Assembly (NCBI GenBank): GCA_023055355.1
Contig: JALJCS010000038.1
Coordinates: 1,178,001 to 1,242,000 of the forward strand
Reading direction: 5' to 3'
Source of the DNA: Agelaius tricolor
Lineage: Eukaryota; Chordata; Aves; Passeriformes; Icteridae
Length of the DNA: 64,000 nucleotides
Of the stretch, positions 29,301 to 44,300 are shown piece by piece. Position numbers and translations under genes: made by a program. The notes beneath the pieces were generated by a model. It was not told where the DNA came from. It saw only the letters and a program-made list of their open reading frames with translations, and ran no database searches. The stretch's first letter is position 1. Every line of letters begins with the position of its first letter.

Positions 29301-32300
29301 TCTGTGTAAAATGCTCTTTCATCTGCTCCTGTTCCTTATTCCCTGCTGAAATCCAGTTATAGTGGAGTGTGATCAGTCTCTTGGTAAAGATTTGATTAAA
29401 TGATTTTATTTTGGCTGGAAAAGGCAACAAGTGCTGTCGCATATATTGTACATGATATTTGTTCTGTAACTGCTTTGTTCTGTGCCTGCTTATTACAGCC
29501 AAATACTTTCTGTAGGCAAAGGGAGCTGTGACAGGGCAGTTTTTCTGTCCTGGGAGGGTGTAATGGGGTGCAGCACCCAGGGAATGCACCTGGCTGGTTC
29601 TGGGGTGGGTTTCACCAGTTAGCTCAGAGAGCAGCTGGAAGGAAGAGCTTGTGTAGTCAGCTGTCCCCCAAATGTCACTGGAGATGAGCTTTGCTTTCCA
29701 CTTGCATTCAGTGATGTTTAGGTGTGTGTCTCAGTTTATTTGCTTACCTTAGTCCCCTTGCTGTGATACCTGCCTGTCTCCTCTTTCCTGTGAATAAACT
29801 CCTTGTATCCTGGCTCAGCAGGGAATGGCAGTTTCCCCTCTGCAAGGCTTGGAAGCAGAGGCACAGGCAGCATTAGCTGTGTTTGTGCTGTACTGACCAC
29901 TGCAGGAAATGGAAACTAGTTCTGGACTGATAGTTTGCCCACTGGCTTATTCCTCACACAGTAAACAAGAGTGCTCCAGTGCCTTTGACAGGGAGTTCCC
30001 AAACCTGTCCTTGTGCTGTGTGTTTGCACTCTCTGCCTCTGCTCCCCCACGGATGTGTGAGTGTGCATTTCTGTGTGCCTGGATCTGCATGGATGCAGGA
30101 GGAAGCACATGTCCTCCCACCCAGCTTCTCCAGGACAGAGCTGGGGGGTTAGCTTGAACCCTCCTCTTAGCAAGATTTCACCTGTCAGCTATCCATGGAG
30201 CAAATAATCCTGAATGTAATGTTCCAGGGCTACTTAAGATCAGGAAGAGGAACTGGGTGAATATGATCTTAATTAAGCAAATATTAAAAGCAAGCAGAAA
30301 ATTGTTTGCTTTACAAATGAAGCACCTTGTTACAAATCCAGCTATATAGTGACTACCTGAGAGAAGGTTGGCCTGGGGTCAAAGCTTTATTGGGAAGAAC
30401 AGTGTTTAGTTGTGGTGGCTGATAATGCTTTTATCTCCTTTTTATAGATTGCTGCTAAAATTGGAGATATTCCTCACTTGAATAATTCTACAACACTTGT
30501 GGACCCGTCAGTCTACGGTTATGGAGTGCAGAAAAGGCCCCTGGATGATGGAGGTAAGCTGGCTATGATTGCTCAGTCTTGTGGATGCAGCTCCTGAAAT
30601 TCACCTATGGAGGCAGTTGTTTGTTTTAAGGATGGAAAATGCAGCTTTCTGTGTGTAGAAATTTTAAACAAGATGCACTGTGCTGTTTACCCTTCCCTAG
30701 ATTGCACAGTGTTCTTAGGCACTGGTATTAATGTGAAGCAATTCTTTGTTAGTTCATCACCTTTGGGAATCAGCAAACAAACTGTGTCATTTCAGTCTTG
30801 GGCTGTGGTAGTTGAGGGAGGGAGGAGGATTTTTTCATTGGGCCTGTTCTGGAACCCACATAGAGAGCACCAGGTGTACACAGTACATGTTCTTCCCTGG
30901 TGGCCCTTCTTTTCTGAGAGCAAGTCATGTGTAGGGACAGCATTACACATGTTCCTTTCCACCTGTGGCAATAATCACAGCCCAGGAGCTGAGTTGCTGT
31001 GAAGTTCTGGTTGCTTTTTACTTGACTTTTAAGGAGAAAAAGTATTTATGTAAGGTGATGCAAGTTGGAAGGAAACCTCCTGTATTAGCTTAGCTTTCTC
31101 TATTATTATTTGAGAATTCTGAAATCTCTGAAGAATTTAAAATTGGCCATAGCCAAAGGATAGTTTATTGCATGGAGCATAACTGGTAACTGTTGTAAGT
31201 CAATATTGTATGAATTGTTACAATTTTAAAATAAGCCACTAGTTTCTTACCTTTATTAGAAAAAGAGTTCTAACAAAAATGTTAGGTAAGAGTTTTTTAG
31301 GTTTTAGAAATCTAATGATATGCATGGTTACAAGTGTTTAAACTGTATTATCTGCTGCTGTACAGATGCAAAGAGCTCACCTTTTCCTGTGAAGAAATAA
31401 AAAGCATGGCTATGTGTTCCTTTTTGCTATTTCCTCTGGTGTTTTTCCTGACACTCAGAGCCCTGCAGGGTGATTCTCTCCCCCATGAACATGTTCAGGA
31501 GTACTGAGGAGATAAGCCAAGCTGCTGCCTAGCACTTCATTTTGAAAAGAATTTTTTTCTGTCTGATACAAAGGCTGAAAATAGCTGCATGTCTGCTCCT
31601 CAGTCTGAAAAAACATGCTGCTGCATGGGGAGAAGATTCTTTCATGTGGAGCCTCTGGCTTGCTAACATTACTGTTTTCTGAACACATGCCACCACCCAC
31701 TTCTGTTCCCTGCTCTTGGCTCCATTTGAGCAACAGGTTGCTGCTGCTCCTTTGGTTTGGGGTTTCAGGAGAGAATGGATTTATCTGGGTGAGCCCCCAT
31801 ATTTTGTATTTTTGTTGAGAAGCCAGGGGTCTGGCATTGCTGGTGTGGGCTGGTTCTGCAGGGGAAGGTGCTGGGCAGTGTTGGGGAATGCTGAACAGCT
31901 CTGAGCTTAGGGATGTGGCTGTGTGTGAAAAGGAGTAAAAATAGCCCTCTGGGAACCTGTCATTGACAACATTTACCCTGCCTGTGTTTTTCATTGATTC
32001 ATCAGACTAGAGATCTGACCTCCTGACAAAATGAGTTTTAGGAGCTCGTAACACGTGAGCTGGTTGTAGTGTTTCAGTGACAGGTTGGACTTTGTACTTA
32101 AACTTGTACTGGGAGCCCTGGTGGTGAGCCTTGTTTGTGTTGACACAGAGCCTGTCAATACAGTAGCAGTCTGGGCTAGAAAAGTGCATTGCTGCTGGTT
32201 TCTTGTGCTCTGCACATAACTCCAGGGAGTGGATGTTGTTCCTGGGAGAGCCTCCCAGGGTGGCTATTCCTGACTCCTGCATCAGCAGTTGTTCTGCTCA

Positions 32301-35300
32301 CCCTGTCCTCAGCACTGGACCTTGTTTGTAATTGTTTTTAAATGCTGTGTTTGCCCTTGGGTTGTTCATACACATCTGTATATAGCTTTGTCCAACTCCC
32401 TTCCCAAAAATCTGGTCTGTGAGAAGATGAGAAATGACAGAAGTCCTATTTTAAAGGGCTGGAATTTGACAAAGAAGCAGGAATTGTCAGGGTTGTAGCA
32501 CTTCTTTCAGCTTGGGTCATGTTGGGTTTTATTTCTAGTGGTGTTAGTGAGTCCTGTACTGAGATGCAGCTGTGTGATGAGTTCCCCCCTACATGTGGGA
32601 TCCTCCTGTGCTGTTCTTTACCTGCAGCCTGGCAAAGCAACTCCTGAAGCTCTGTGTGCTCCTTGCTCTGTATCTCTTTGTGGTGTGATCCATATTTTAG
32701 TCTTGGGCTACCTGCTCTTGCTGCTGTGTAATTAAATGTCTGTAATGCAGATTTAGCTTTAAACATCTGGAAGATGGAAGTTGCTTTTAATAGGACACTT
32801 AAATTAGGAAAGCATTTCCTATTTGGATGATTTTTTAGTTCCCTGTTAGCTGCAAACAAGGGGTGTTGGAATTTCATGCCCCCACTTGTCTCCATTTTCT
32901 GCTTGTCTGTGAAGCACAGTTTGGAGGTGTTGTTGTCAGGAAGTGATTATGTTGTTACACATGCTCCAGAAATGTTATAGTGCATTTTATAGTGGATTTG
33001 GATACATTCTACTGCTCTGGATGGGTTGGGAACAAATCTGGTGGGAAATTTCCCTGTATACTACATGCTCACAGCTGGGTGCAGGTCTCACTGCTTCCTT
33101 ATCCCCATGCAGCTCTTGGAAAGTTATCTCTGTTCCTAATACTGCTGGAAAAATTGTCTGCAGAGGAAGTGTTTAAGGTGACAGGAGAACTGTCTGTCTT
33201 TCAGGACAATCTAATTCTTCCCATCTGTTTTTGTAAACAGCTGCTGCTGTGGCTGCCTGATGCCAGCTGAGGAAGTGGTCTTGAGACAGGTGTCAGTGTG
33301 TTCATCAAAACAAATTCAGCTGCTTTTCAAGCATTTCCAGGAAAAACAGATTTATTATGTCAGAAACCAGGATGTGTGAGTGCTTTCTGCACTTCCCTTA
33401 ACATAACCCTCATCTGAACTGAGGAGCAGAAGGATCAGCCCTGGTAACCTGGCTCATTGGTGTTAGATGGACCTTGAGACTGATTGTTTCTCTTTTCCCT
33501 GGCTTCTTTTCTTCCCCCTTTCTGGAAACAACTTGAAAGTAATCCTGCCAACAGCTGTAGTGCAGGGAAGAGATCAGGTTTATTTGTACTGCTCCTGGGA
33601 AGTCACAGCTGGCATTTCTGTGCCACTTGCAGGGGTTAATGTTTCTCATGAAGGGGAGCACTGGGGACAGGTGAGTCTGAGCTGCAGACAGACCTGGTGG
33701 CATCTTGCCTGTGGCTGCTGCTAGGACAGACCCCAGCCCACCTGTTAAGGGCCAACTGCTGCCCCTGGCCTCTATTCTAATTAAAGGGTCCCTCTAATTA
33801 TCAGCACAGATTAATAAGTTTGTTTAATGCTAAATAACCTTTCAAGAAGCAGCCTCCTTTTGTTCAAAGGAAGCAGGGGTCTAGTCTGCTGCAAAGAGAC
33901 TGATGGACAGAGCATTAGCCTTTGTTTGGGCTGCTTTAAAGGAGTGTCCTGTGAGATCCAGAGGATTAAGCAGCAGCATTACAGCTGAAGGCTGGGGCAC
34001 CCTTTGAGTCTGGGAAAACAAAGGTGAGAGACCTTGGAGAAGCCTCACAGCCCCCTCTCTCCACTCCTCTCTCCTCCCAAAGCTGCTGTGGTACATCCAG
34101 ATCTGGAGATCACCTGTTCTGGTGCAATAAAATTTGATTGTAGTAGAACCAAGGGCTCAAACACGACATGATCCTGCTGTACAGAGTACTTTATTCTTTC
34201 CCTCCAATGTGTTTTCAATGAAAATAGTGATGGGCAGAAGGGAATTCTATCCCTTACTGCTGATGGAAGTCAGTACTGATGCTCTGACACATCTGCAGCA
34301 GCAGTAGAACCAGGGCAAAAATCCAGATCTTTTGGCAAAAGATTTCGTTTAATACACAAAATGCCACTGTTCCTAAATTGTAACTTTACAGATGGCCACT
34401 TTTTTAGATGAGGTGGTTTAAGGGAGAGGGAAGAAACCTCCAAAGATTTGCAGTGAAGTCACACACAAAAATTATTAGGGTTTGACTATTTCATTCAAGA
34501 AAAAACTATCAATATTTAATGATGGAGAATTAGGATAACAATCTTTGTAGCTTTCTAAAATTTAGGATGATCCCATTTTGGCTCTAAAATATGAAAAGCA
34601 AAGCAGCCCTGTTCCACTGCTCTCAAGAAGATGTGTTGCTCTGATTTTATTCTAGCCATGAAGATATTCCTGAAGAGATTGTATATTCCCATCATGCACA
34701 TTAATTTAGTGGGAGGCACTGCTCTGTTTTATGGGGTGGAAGAAAAATCCACATTTGTTTTGAGTGTCTGTTAGGTAGAATTCAGTTAAGGTGAAGCGTA
34801 AAGCAGATTGAAGAGTTATCAACCAGCAGGTGCCGTTAATAGGAAATTGTGCTGATTTTATTCAGTATTTTTCCTTATTTGCAATAAAATGACTGCAGTT
34901 ACAGTTAAATTGTACTGAATAGATGTAAAAGGGGGAAATATGTATGTGGCTTGTCAGAGTTCAGCCCCCTCCTCGGTGTGAAGGGAGACAGTGGAATGGT
35001 GCATCAGCTTTCAGTATTGTGGCTGCCCCAGCCCTGCCTCTCTGTTAGTCCCTGTTTTTCAGAGAAAAATGGGCATGTTGGAGAAGGAATGGACCTTTAG
35101 GTTGTTGGAACTGGGAGCCACATCATTTTTTCTCCCTCAGAACAGAGAGAAATCATAAATGACTTGAAGTAAATAATTTCCATTTCTCTCCATTTGCCTT
35201 CCATCTCAGTTTTTTGAGAAGTTATCTGTGAACTGTGGAAGGAATGGTCTCTCACATAATTTACTGTGGCATAATTTTTCCATACTAATTTGTCCAACAA

Positions 35301-38300
35301 ACATGCATTAAGGCTGATACCTCCCTGTGGGGGTGGATGGCTTGCTCTGTTTGGATTCTGCAACTCAGAATGGGTTGGAGAGACATTGCTACCTGCATCT
35401 AAAGCATTAATTCCCTTACTGATTTCACTTCCTGTGCTGGTACAGGTTTCCCATCAGAAGTTGGCTTTTTCAAGTGTAGGATTGTGTTACAAAATGAAGG
35501 CTCTTCCCTTCCTTGCATGAACTTGGGGAGGTAATTATAGGATGTGTATCTGTCTCATAATTTGTGGGCAGTGGCTGCAGCGGAACAGATTGCTAAGAGA
35601 GCAGTTCTGGTGAATTGAAATGAGAAGTGGAGATTTAAATACAGCCTTTGCAGAGTTAAAACTACTCTTTCTGGCATCTTGATAATGAGTGGCCTTGGCT
35701 GTGGCAGCCCCACACTACACCAATACCACCAGACCTACTGCCTGGAGTTGAAATATTCTGAGTTTGGTTGTATTTGCTCAGCTTTGTGGTAGAAGCTTAT
35801 CAGCCAGAGCAAATATTCCCCATTACATCACCCACCTTTTTCAACTACAATATTCACAATTATCAAATTAGAGCTTTTCATATTCAGGGTGAAAATATGC
35901 AAAGACAAACTAAATGAGTCAATTAACACAGCAGTTGTCTTATGACTGAGCTGGAGAGAGTAATAAAACAGAAACATTGTCAATATTTTGGTCCTGAACT
36001 ATCATGAAGGTATTGACACACAACAGAAATACACTATTGACTCTCTTTGTCTATTTTCTTTGAGTAAAGTGTTTGGCCACAAACTTGATGCATTTTTCTG
36101 CCAGATTTAGAGTGTGGGATGCATCCACTTTCTATCCCTGCCAGCTGATTGCCAATTTATTTCAGGTCAAAGAATGTGCAGCTTGCTGCAAGGTAGTCTG
36201 AAACAGCATCTTTATTCTCACAGCTCACATGTTGGCCAGTTTCATTTGTTTTGTTCTGTGCCCTCCAGGCATGCAATATAATCTTTCAACTGGTTGTTAG
36301 CACCAAATGGTCTGGGTTTTAGCTGGTTTGCTGCAGGCAAAGTCCAGTAGGAAGCCCAGCAGGGCTCGTGTTCCTACTTTGCATGAGTTGGTCTAATGAT
36401 ATTTTCCCCATTAACATTTGGAAGAAAGATCTAATCTGTTGGGGCTGGGGGGAGAAGTCTGTCTCAGGGTTGTCAGTAGGGAGATAATTGCTAATCAGAG
36501 ATGGACCACCAGCTAGCATGGCAGAAATTCCTGGAATGTGTTCAAGAACATGTGTTTTGTCAGGTTGAAACAGTGTTTGGGTGCCACGAGGTTACTTAAC
36601 AGCCCTATTCCTTTAACAGGTCTCCGTGTAAGTGGGCTCCATGGAGCACAGATCAGAGACACTGAGAGAAGTATGTGCCAGCCCTGTCAATGCTTGGACT
36701 GAGGGAATCTCTGAGGCTGCTTGGCTTTTATTCTTGTTTATTAATGCACACTGGTTTCCTTCAGATTTCTCTCCCTCCTCCTCCCTCCCCCCCTTTTCCC
36801 TTTTTTTACTACTTTGGGTTTAATTTGGGAAGGGGGGAGGTTAGTTGCAGGGATTTGGATTTGGGCAGGCAGGATTTTCTCCCATGACTCTCAGCATGGG
36901 GAGACACGGATCAATTCCCTATCCTGTGTTCAGCTGGACACTGGGCTGTGGTGTGTGTTGATCAAGAAATCCCCTCCTGTTTTGTAGCACATAACGCATT
37001 CATTTCAGCCACTGAACCTAAATTACTGTTTTGCTTTTCTTTCTTTTTTGATGAAACGGTAAGAACTCTTTTTCTATAGGGATGAAGTTAGTTTATCCGT
37101 GCTAATGCTTTGATTTTTTTCCCTTTTTTCTCTCTCTGCCACAGTAGGTAACCAGTTAGGGGCCCTGGTACATCAAAGGTAAGCAGTGGGTTATGTTTTA
37201 TTATTTATTGATCAATTCTAATTGTTTATTGATCCACCATCTGTAGTAGTGTTAGAAAGTCAGAGGTTGAGAATGTGGAAAAACTGTCAGCTTGGGTTTT
37301 CTACAGCCTGGGTTGTTTGTTCTGAAGAAAAAAGAGGAGTTGATGTGAAACTTGGATTTGGTCTCTGCAAATCTGCAGGACTGAAAAAAAGAAATTCTCT
37401 CTCCTTTCCCTTCCCCTGCCCTGGCAGGGGCAAGGCAGAAAAAGTGAGAAAAGATCTGGCATTTTGGTGAAAGGTGGAAGTGTCAAACAGACACATGTTA
37501 CTGTTGTTGTTGTTATTTAGTTTTGTTGATGTAAAATGACCTGGGATGGCTCCTTTGTCAAAGATGGTTTGGGAGGACTGAAGCAAGTATGAGTTGTCAT
37601 CCAGCATGTCTCAGCATCCAATAAAAATGTAAAATTCTCAGTTTTTCTCAAATGCTGCTCTTGAGGAGTTTTCTGTGTTGTTTTGAAGGGAAGAACATTT
37701 CTAAAGCTGGATTAGCCTGAAGGTGAACAGTAGTGCATTTCCATCCTAACCAGCTGTTGGGGCCTCAGCAGAAGGACAAACAGTGTGCATGAAGAACCTT
37801 AAATTTTTAATGGTTAGGTTAAAGCTAATGTCCTACTAGAGCATCCTAGAAAGGGATAGGCAGTTTTAGTACTTATCTGCAGCTTAGCTAATCAAGTCTA
37901 GCGTGTATTTTACACCTTTTCTAACTTATATAAAGAAAAAAATGGGAATATTTTAATATACCTCCCTACAAAAGCTGCTTTAACTTAACTATGCAGATGT
38001 TTTACTGCTTTTGAGATTGCTGAGCAAATTGTCTATAATGCATATTTACAAATTCCACATTCATGGGGTTGTGTTTCCTGCAAGACAGAAAAAAGCTAAA
38101 CAAAAGAACAATCCAAGTTAACTCCTTTCTACTTGACTATGGCCAGGTCTTAGGAAACTGCTTTGAGTGATTTGTTTTGAAGCAGATACATTGAAAATGC
38201 CCAAAGAGCAATAGGTATGGAAGTCTAGAGATACTAAGAATTCAGAGGCTAATTGAAGACAATTTTATTAATTCCAAGGAAAAGAATGATAAGGACAAGC

Positions 38301-41300
38301 AGGTGAAAAAGAGTCCCAAACCACCAAAGCTGTGAATATCAGAAGGGGGATTTATGTCAGGGCTGGCTGTGGTTGGTGTCCCTGGGAAGAGAATATCCAG
38401 AAGCACCGGGCAGACACTGCTGCTTGGAAGGTCCAGGCTCAGTGATGAGGAAACTTTGTGCTTTTTTTGTTAAATCTGTCTGGAGCAAAAATGACAGAAG
38501 GAGCTTCTTCCATCAGCTCCATTCAAGATACCAGAGACAGACTGGAAATGGATCCAGCACAGGAGGAATTGTGTGACCATCAGAGGTCCCTTCCAAAACA
38601 AATAATTGTGACAGTGATGAGCTTTTACTTGTGTGTGCAGAGCCCCTGTGCTGAGCCCAGGCTCTATGGCAGGACTGTGGTTTCTTCCAAATTGTTCTTT
38701 GTAATGACTTTGGGGTTTTCTTTCTTTTTCTTTTCTTTTTTTTTTTTTTTTTTTCTTTTTAGGGCTGTAATAACAGAAGAGTTCAAAGTGCCTGATAAAA
38801 TGGTTGGATTTAGTAAGTACCTTGGATGCTTTTGATGCTTCTTGATGTGTTTCCTGTGCAGGAATGCTGTTGATTCTGACACAAGTTTTTGTGTTTATTA
38901 GCCTTGGATAAGCCTTGTTTAATGCTGTTTTCATGGGGAACAGAGGATCTGTGTTTAAAATCCAGATGCAAACTTCATGGAAAAGCTTGGTGTCCCAGTA
39001 ATAAGAACAAGAATGTTTAGTACAAGTTACTGGGCATTTTAGTGATTTTCTCTTTTGAATTCCCATTAGCACAGTACATAAACAAGTCAAAAGTGACTTT
39101 ATTTCCCTTCATTGCAACATTTTACTTTGAGTATGCAAAACTGTGAGAGCTGAGGAAGGAAAACAACATTTAAATGTTAAAATATGAGTTGACCAAAGGC
39201 AAATAAAACAGAATTTTAAATTCCTCACACATTTGCTGCAGGGAAACAACCAGACCAGAGTTATTCCTAGATTTGCATTCCTGATGCTGTTCTCTTTCAA
39301 GCTTGATCCTAATTTCTCTCTTCCTCTTAATGATCATTACTCTGGCTTTCAATGGCACCTCCTGCTGATGTGTTACTGCAGTGATTGCAGAGACTCTTCC
39401 ACTGCTGGCTCTCTGTGTATCCCTTCCAATTTGATATATGGAGAGTAAAGAGGAAAATAACAGGCCCTGCTAATTACCCCATAGCGCGCCAAGTTTTGTC
39501 CCAACTCTAAAGCCACTGTAAGACTGGAACTCAAATTCCTGCAGAGGAAAAGCTCCCTCCTCTCCTGCCAGACCTCTTCATTTTTGCCAATCCTGGTGCT
39601 ACACATGGAGGATGTTGGCCCTGGGAGAGGGGAGCTTGCAGGCATCACCTGTGTCTCACCCTGGTTCAGGGAGGGATGCAGCCCCACACCTGAGATGCTT
39701 CTTTGGGAGCATCCTGAGCCAGGAATACGTGGTGGACTTGAGAGCTTTGCTGTTTCTGCAGTCTGGGAAGGGTGGGAATGGTGATTGGCACAGTCTGTGC
39801 TCTGGGTGTCTTGTTGTGAAACAGCAATTTAACTCTGAGAGTTAAGGGAGAGGGATATTTGTGTTCCCTGGAGGTTGATAGAGCATTTCAGGATGTGGTT
39901 CTGTCTGAGTGCAGACAGCCAAATAGCATGTCCATTCAAAAATGGCAGTAAAATAGGAATTAGAAAGAAACAAGTCTTTACCTTCTTTAGTACTCCAAAT
40001 AACTGGCTTATTGGTTCAGGCTGAACAAAATGTACTTAAATTACTCTCCTGGCATCACCCAGACTAGTGCTTTATTTCTTTCATGCTTATTTCTTTCCAT
40101 TCCTGTGCAAGACAGGCTTTTTTGGTTTATTTTTCCAAGCAAATAGAATAACCTTCAGCTGTATTTTAATGTTTTTCTGCTATAAATAAATAAATTTGGT
40201 AATGCTGTGGATGCTTTTCTGCCGTCCTGGAGTCAAACTGTTCCTTTATAGAAAGCTGCAGCAGAGTAAAAGGGGGAAGGTGCTCTGCAGTTTCCAGGAA
40301 AAGCAGTTTGTTCTGATGCTTGTTGCACTCATTTCAGTAATCGGCAGGGGAGGAGAGCAGATCTCACGGATCCAGATAGAGTCTGGCTGCAAAATTCAAA
40401 TTGCTCCAGGTAAGCCCCTCTTTGTGTGGTGGGTGAACAGGTTTTAATGTCAAAGGGTGTTGTGTCCATTAGATCAGGCACTTTCCATGCTCAGGGTGTG
40501 TTATCACCATTGGCATGGATATAGACAGCCATGGGAGAGCTGTTGTGGGACCCACCTCCCAGGCAGGGTAGAAAACAGGTTGCTCAGGTGGTTTGGGGGA
40601 TGGAGCAGTGAGGGAACTGCCTTTCACCAGCAGATGGTTGCAGAGCAAATGAACAATCCATGTTGTGCTTAGACCTGGAGCTGCTGAGTTTTGGCACTTT
40701 GCTCAGCTCTGTGGTTTGCCTCTGACTGCTCTGGTCAGCTCCAGCTCCTGGCAGAGGACATTTCAGCAGGGTTGGCAGCAGCTTTCCATACAGCTTGCTT
40801 TGCATCATAGAAATGAGACCATTCTTCCAAATGGGATCATTTGGTGCCAGTTTGCTTTGAGGAGGACTGTGCTGCAGTGCTGTGCAGGGAACTGTTGATC
40901 AATGTTATCTGAGTTTTTACCTCTCCCTTTAATTGGTGGGGAAGGCTTTAAAAGAATGCAGACATCCAGTAAATCATTTAAAATATGTTGATCCTGGATA
41001 TATTTGAATTCTTCAGCATGCTATGTGTGCAGGTGGGAGGTGCTTCCATTGGTGCTTCATGGTCTCTGAAATAGCTGCCACATTTTTAATTCCATATACC
41101 ACGAGTTTTCTCCTTGTTTCCTTTGCAGACAGTGGTGGGATGCCCGAGAGGCCCTGTGTACTCACTGGGACACCAGAGAGCATTGAGTGAGTTCTGATTT
41201 CATTTCTCTCCTTTGTCCTTCTTTCTCTTCTCCCTAATGCTATGCTCTGTCAGTGGTGCTACTTGGTTATTAGCCACACCAGCAAATGTTGGCCTAGAGA

Positions 41301-44300
41301 AACTTGAGGGTCTCTGGAGCATAGAACCTCTTGGTCTGATGCTTTAAACTGTGCACCTCAAAGGCTTTTTTTCCACTTGCAGTTTGACTCCTCTGCAGAA
41401 ATTTCCTTGGAATTCTCCTCCTCAGGGTGAGGTTGCTCTTAGGGCACCTAGGATGCAGTTTAGTAACTGCAGCTTTCCAGGATACTGAGCTAAGCTCTTG
41501 AAGGGCACTTCTCTTCTCCCCTTCGCTTCCCTACTCCTATTGAGATGAGCATCCTTCCAGCTGAAGAAGGGCTGCATGAGGCCTCCAGAGCCTGTGGGTG
41601 CCACTCCAGGATACCCTGGAGGTGTTGGTGTTGTTGCAGAGCAGCATGAGGCCCACTGGGTGCTTGTCTCTGCATTGCTGCCAACAAGAAGCAAAGGACT
41701 GAACCCAAGTCTTGATTCTGCTCCTTGCATGGTAGAGACACGTGGCCAGCCAGCAGGGATTTCTATCTTTAGACCTATAGAAACTTTAGGGACAGTGTTT
41801 CCTCCCTCCCCCTTCCCAGGAGCTGAGTTTGAGACTCTCACAAACCAGTTGAGGACCTCCTGCTGGAACTGGATCCAGGATCCTCAGGCTTACAGGAACA
41901 CACTTAACATATGGAGCTGCTCTTTCTCTCCCCAGCCTTTGGGTAGGTGGGTTTTTTAAAATCCATCTGGAAATCTTTAAGTTGCGTTTGAAAATACATT
42001 GGTGCAAAGATTGTCTCTCTAAAGAGAAGACACTCATCATTCTTCCATTCCTAAAGAGATCTAAGGGTACTTAAATCTCCTTATTCTATCATAATACTGC
42101 AAGCAGTGAGCCCCAACAAATATAATTGGCAATCTCATATTATAGGGCAGGCAGTGTATTCTTGCTGATATTGAGGTGGTTTTCCCCCTTTAGCAAAGGA
42201 TATTTAAGAACAAGAGCAAAATAGTAAAAAGCTGGGATGCTTCATGAGATGCAGTTGTGGGAAAATGGGGGAGAAGTGTAGTTAAAACTTCGTGGTTCTG
42301 AAGTAAGCAGTTAAATGTATTCATGTCCAAGGCTGTCTTTAAATAAAATAGGAGTAAATCTTAAGTGAAACTATTAAATTTGTGAAACAGAACATGGGCA
42401 TGGAATTAAGTGAAATTTAATTTACTTTTGTGGCAAAATTCTTGACAAATTGGTTGTTTGAACTAGGTTTTTCAGGCTACTTGTAGAAAAAGAAAATGAA
42501 GTAAGGAAACCATTTTAAGTGTCAGACTTCTTTGAGAAGGGTTTTGTGAGGAATGTTTTCATTAGTTATATCCAGTGACAAACTAATTAGGGTAATTTCC
42601 AAATGACCCCTTCTCATCTGAAATATGCTGTGTATTAACTGTTGTGGTCTCTATATTGTCACTAAAAAAACTTTGCACTAAATATGAAGGCAGATGAATA
42701 AAATGTCCCAGGACTTTTCCAGGACATTTGAAGCAGGCTTCCAGAAATTCCACCTTTTCCCTTTTGTTGTGAGAAAGTCAAGGGCAAGCAGTGCTCTGCT
42801 CTGAGTGCAGCCTCAGTGCACCACCCCCTGAGCTGCCTTGGGGGAATGTCTGCTTGAAGGGATGAGTTTGTACTGGTTTTTCAAATCCCCAGAGAGAATT
42901 CAGTCATCCTTAGGGTGCCTGATACGGCTTGGTGTGAAGTGGAGAGAGGGGAAGGTGCTGCATTAGGCTGTACAAGGAACCAGTGAATTTCTTCTGCTTT
43001 CAGAAGGGTTGTGGGACAAGGGCAGGAATGGGATGTGCTGGTATAGGAGCCTTCAAGATGAAGGGAAACCCTGTCAGTTACCCCTGACATGCTAAAGATT
43101 TTAGAGAAGGGATCTTTAATCTCCCAAATGCTTCTTTGTGTGTCTCTTCTCACCAGGAGTAGAAGAACCCAGTCTTTCACTGGTGGCTGCTGCAGTATCC
43201 CTGCCTTGCTTCGTGGTGTAGCTTCAGCACCTACTGCTTGGAGCAGAGGCTGTGTTAGGACAGTGTTCTGGTGCTGCTGGTAAGAGCAGGTAGAGAAGAG
43301 CAAAGCAGTTGCCTGTGACTGATCAGAGAATGGTTAATCCATGGGCTGTGTTAGTATCAGAGCAGTGTGTGTCTTTTTGTCTTGACTGAGAAGGAGACCA
43401 GAGCTTCAGTTTTATTATTGTATGCGTGTTAGAAAAGTTAAAACCTAGAGCATCTTCATTTGAAGCAAGCATCCCAAATGCTGTAGTTCAACTATTGTCC
43501 TTAACTTCCTAAGAGGTCAGAGCATGCTGCTGCTCTTCCTTTTCTCTTCCCCTTCAAAAATCAAACTGCTTATAAGTAATCATGATAGGGGAAAATAGAC
43601 ATCAAAGAGATTATTTTTAAAAAAGGGCAAACATTGTGCTGACTATGGTTTCCTCCATCTTTCCACTTCTCCTCTCCATTCCGATGGTTCCTGGTCTCTT
43701 GGTCTCGTGGAGCAATGTTGTCTAATGGTTGTTTCCCTCGATTCTTTTCCAAAGACAAGCAAAACGGCTTCTGGGGCAGATTGTAGATCGCTGTCGCAAC
43801 GGACCTGGTTTTCACAACGATGTTGATGGCAACAGTACCATTCAGGAGATTTTGATCCCGGCATCCAAAGTGGGTCTAGTCATCGGCAAAGGAGGTGAAA
43901 CAATAAAACAGTTGCAGGTGCGCAAGATGCATTTCCTTGAGGGCTCTCTTCCCTACTGCAGCTTCTCTAGATCCACTGGAACAGGCTGAAATGGAGAGCC
44001 TTGAATGCTCTAACCTTCTCCAGCAGGGACTACTCTTCTGCCTTCGGAGATTGGACTCCAATCCAATCTCTTGTTACAAAATCAGTGTGGCCCCAGCTAC
44101 ACAAGTAGTGGAGTTCTGCCAGAACTGCGACAGAAACCCTTGTGCTGTAGATAACACTTGGTGTGTGCTGTTTAGGAGGGGATCCCTGTAGCCAAGGAAG
44201 GGCCATGTCTGCTCTGCTCTGCAGTATTTTTAATGCCAGCCATGCTCTTGTAGAGTGCTCTGCTTCTCTTTTGTTGCTGGTTTGTGGTAAAGCTGCCATA

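Larger units (their letters stand above)
23387..30447 (+). other. FUBP3 intron 1
   Basis: This intron of 7,061 bases begins with the tail of the CpG island, then has CR1 fragments at about 23678-24062 and 25012-25440. The rest is unique sequence with no recognised gene. Minor features are (GA)n at 26798-26812, a CCCTCCCTCC run near 28810-28826 and a G-run near 28187. Confidence 0.88.
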
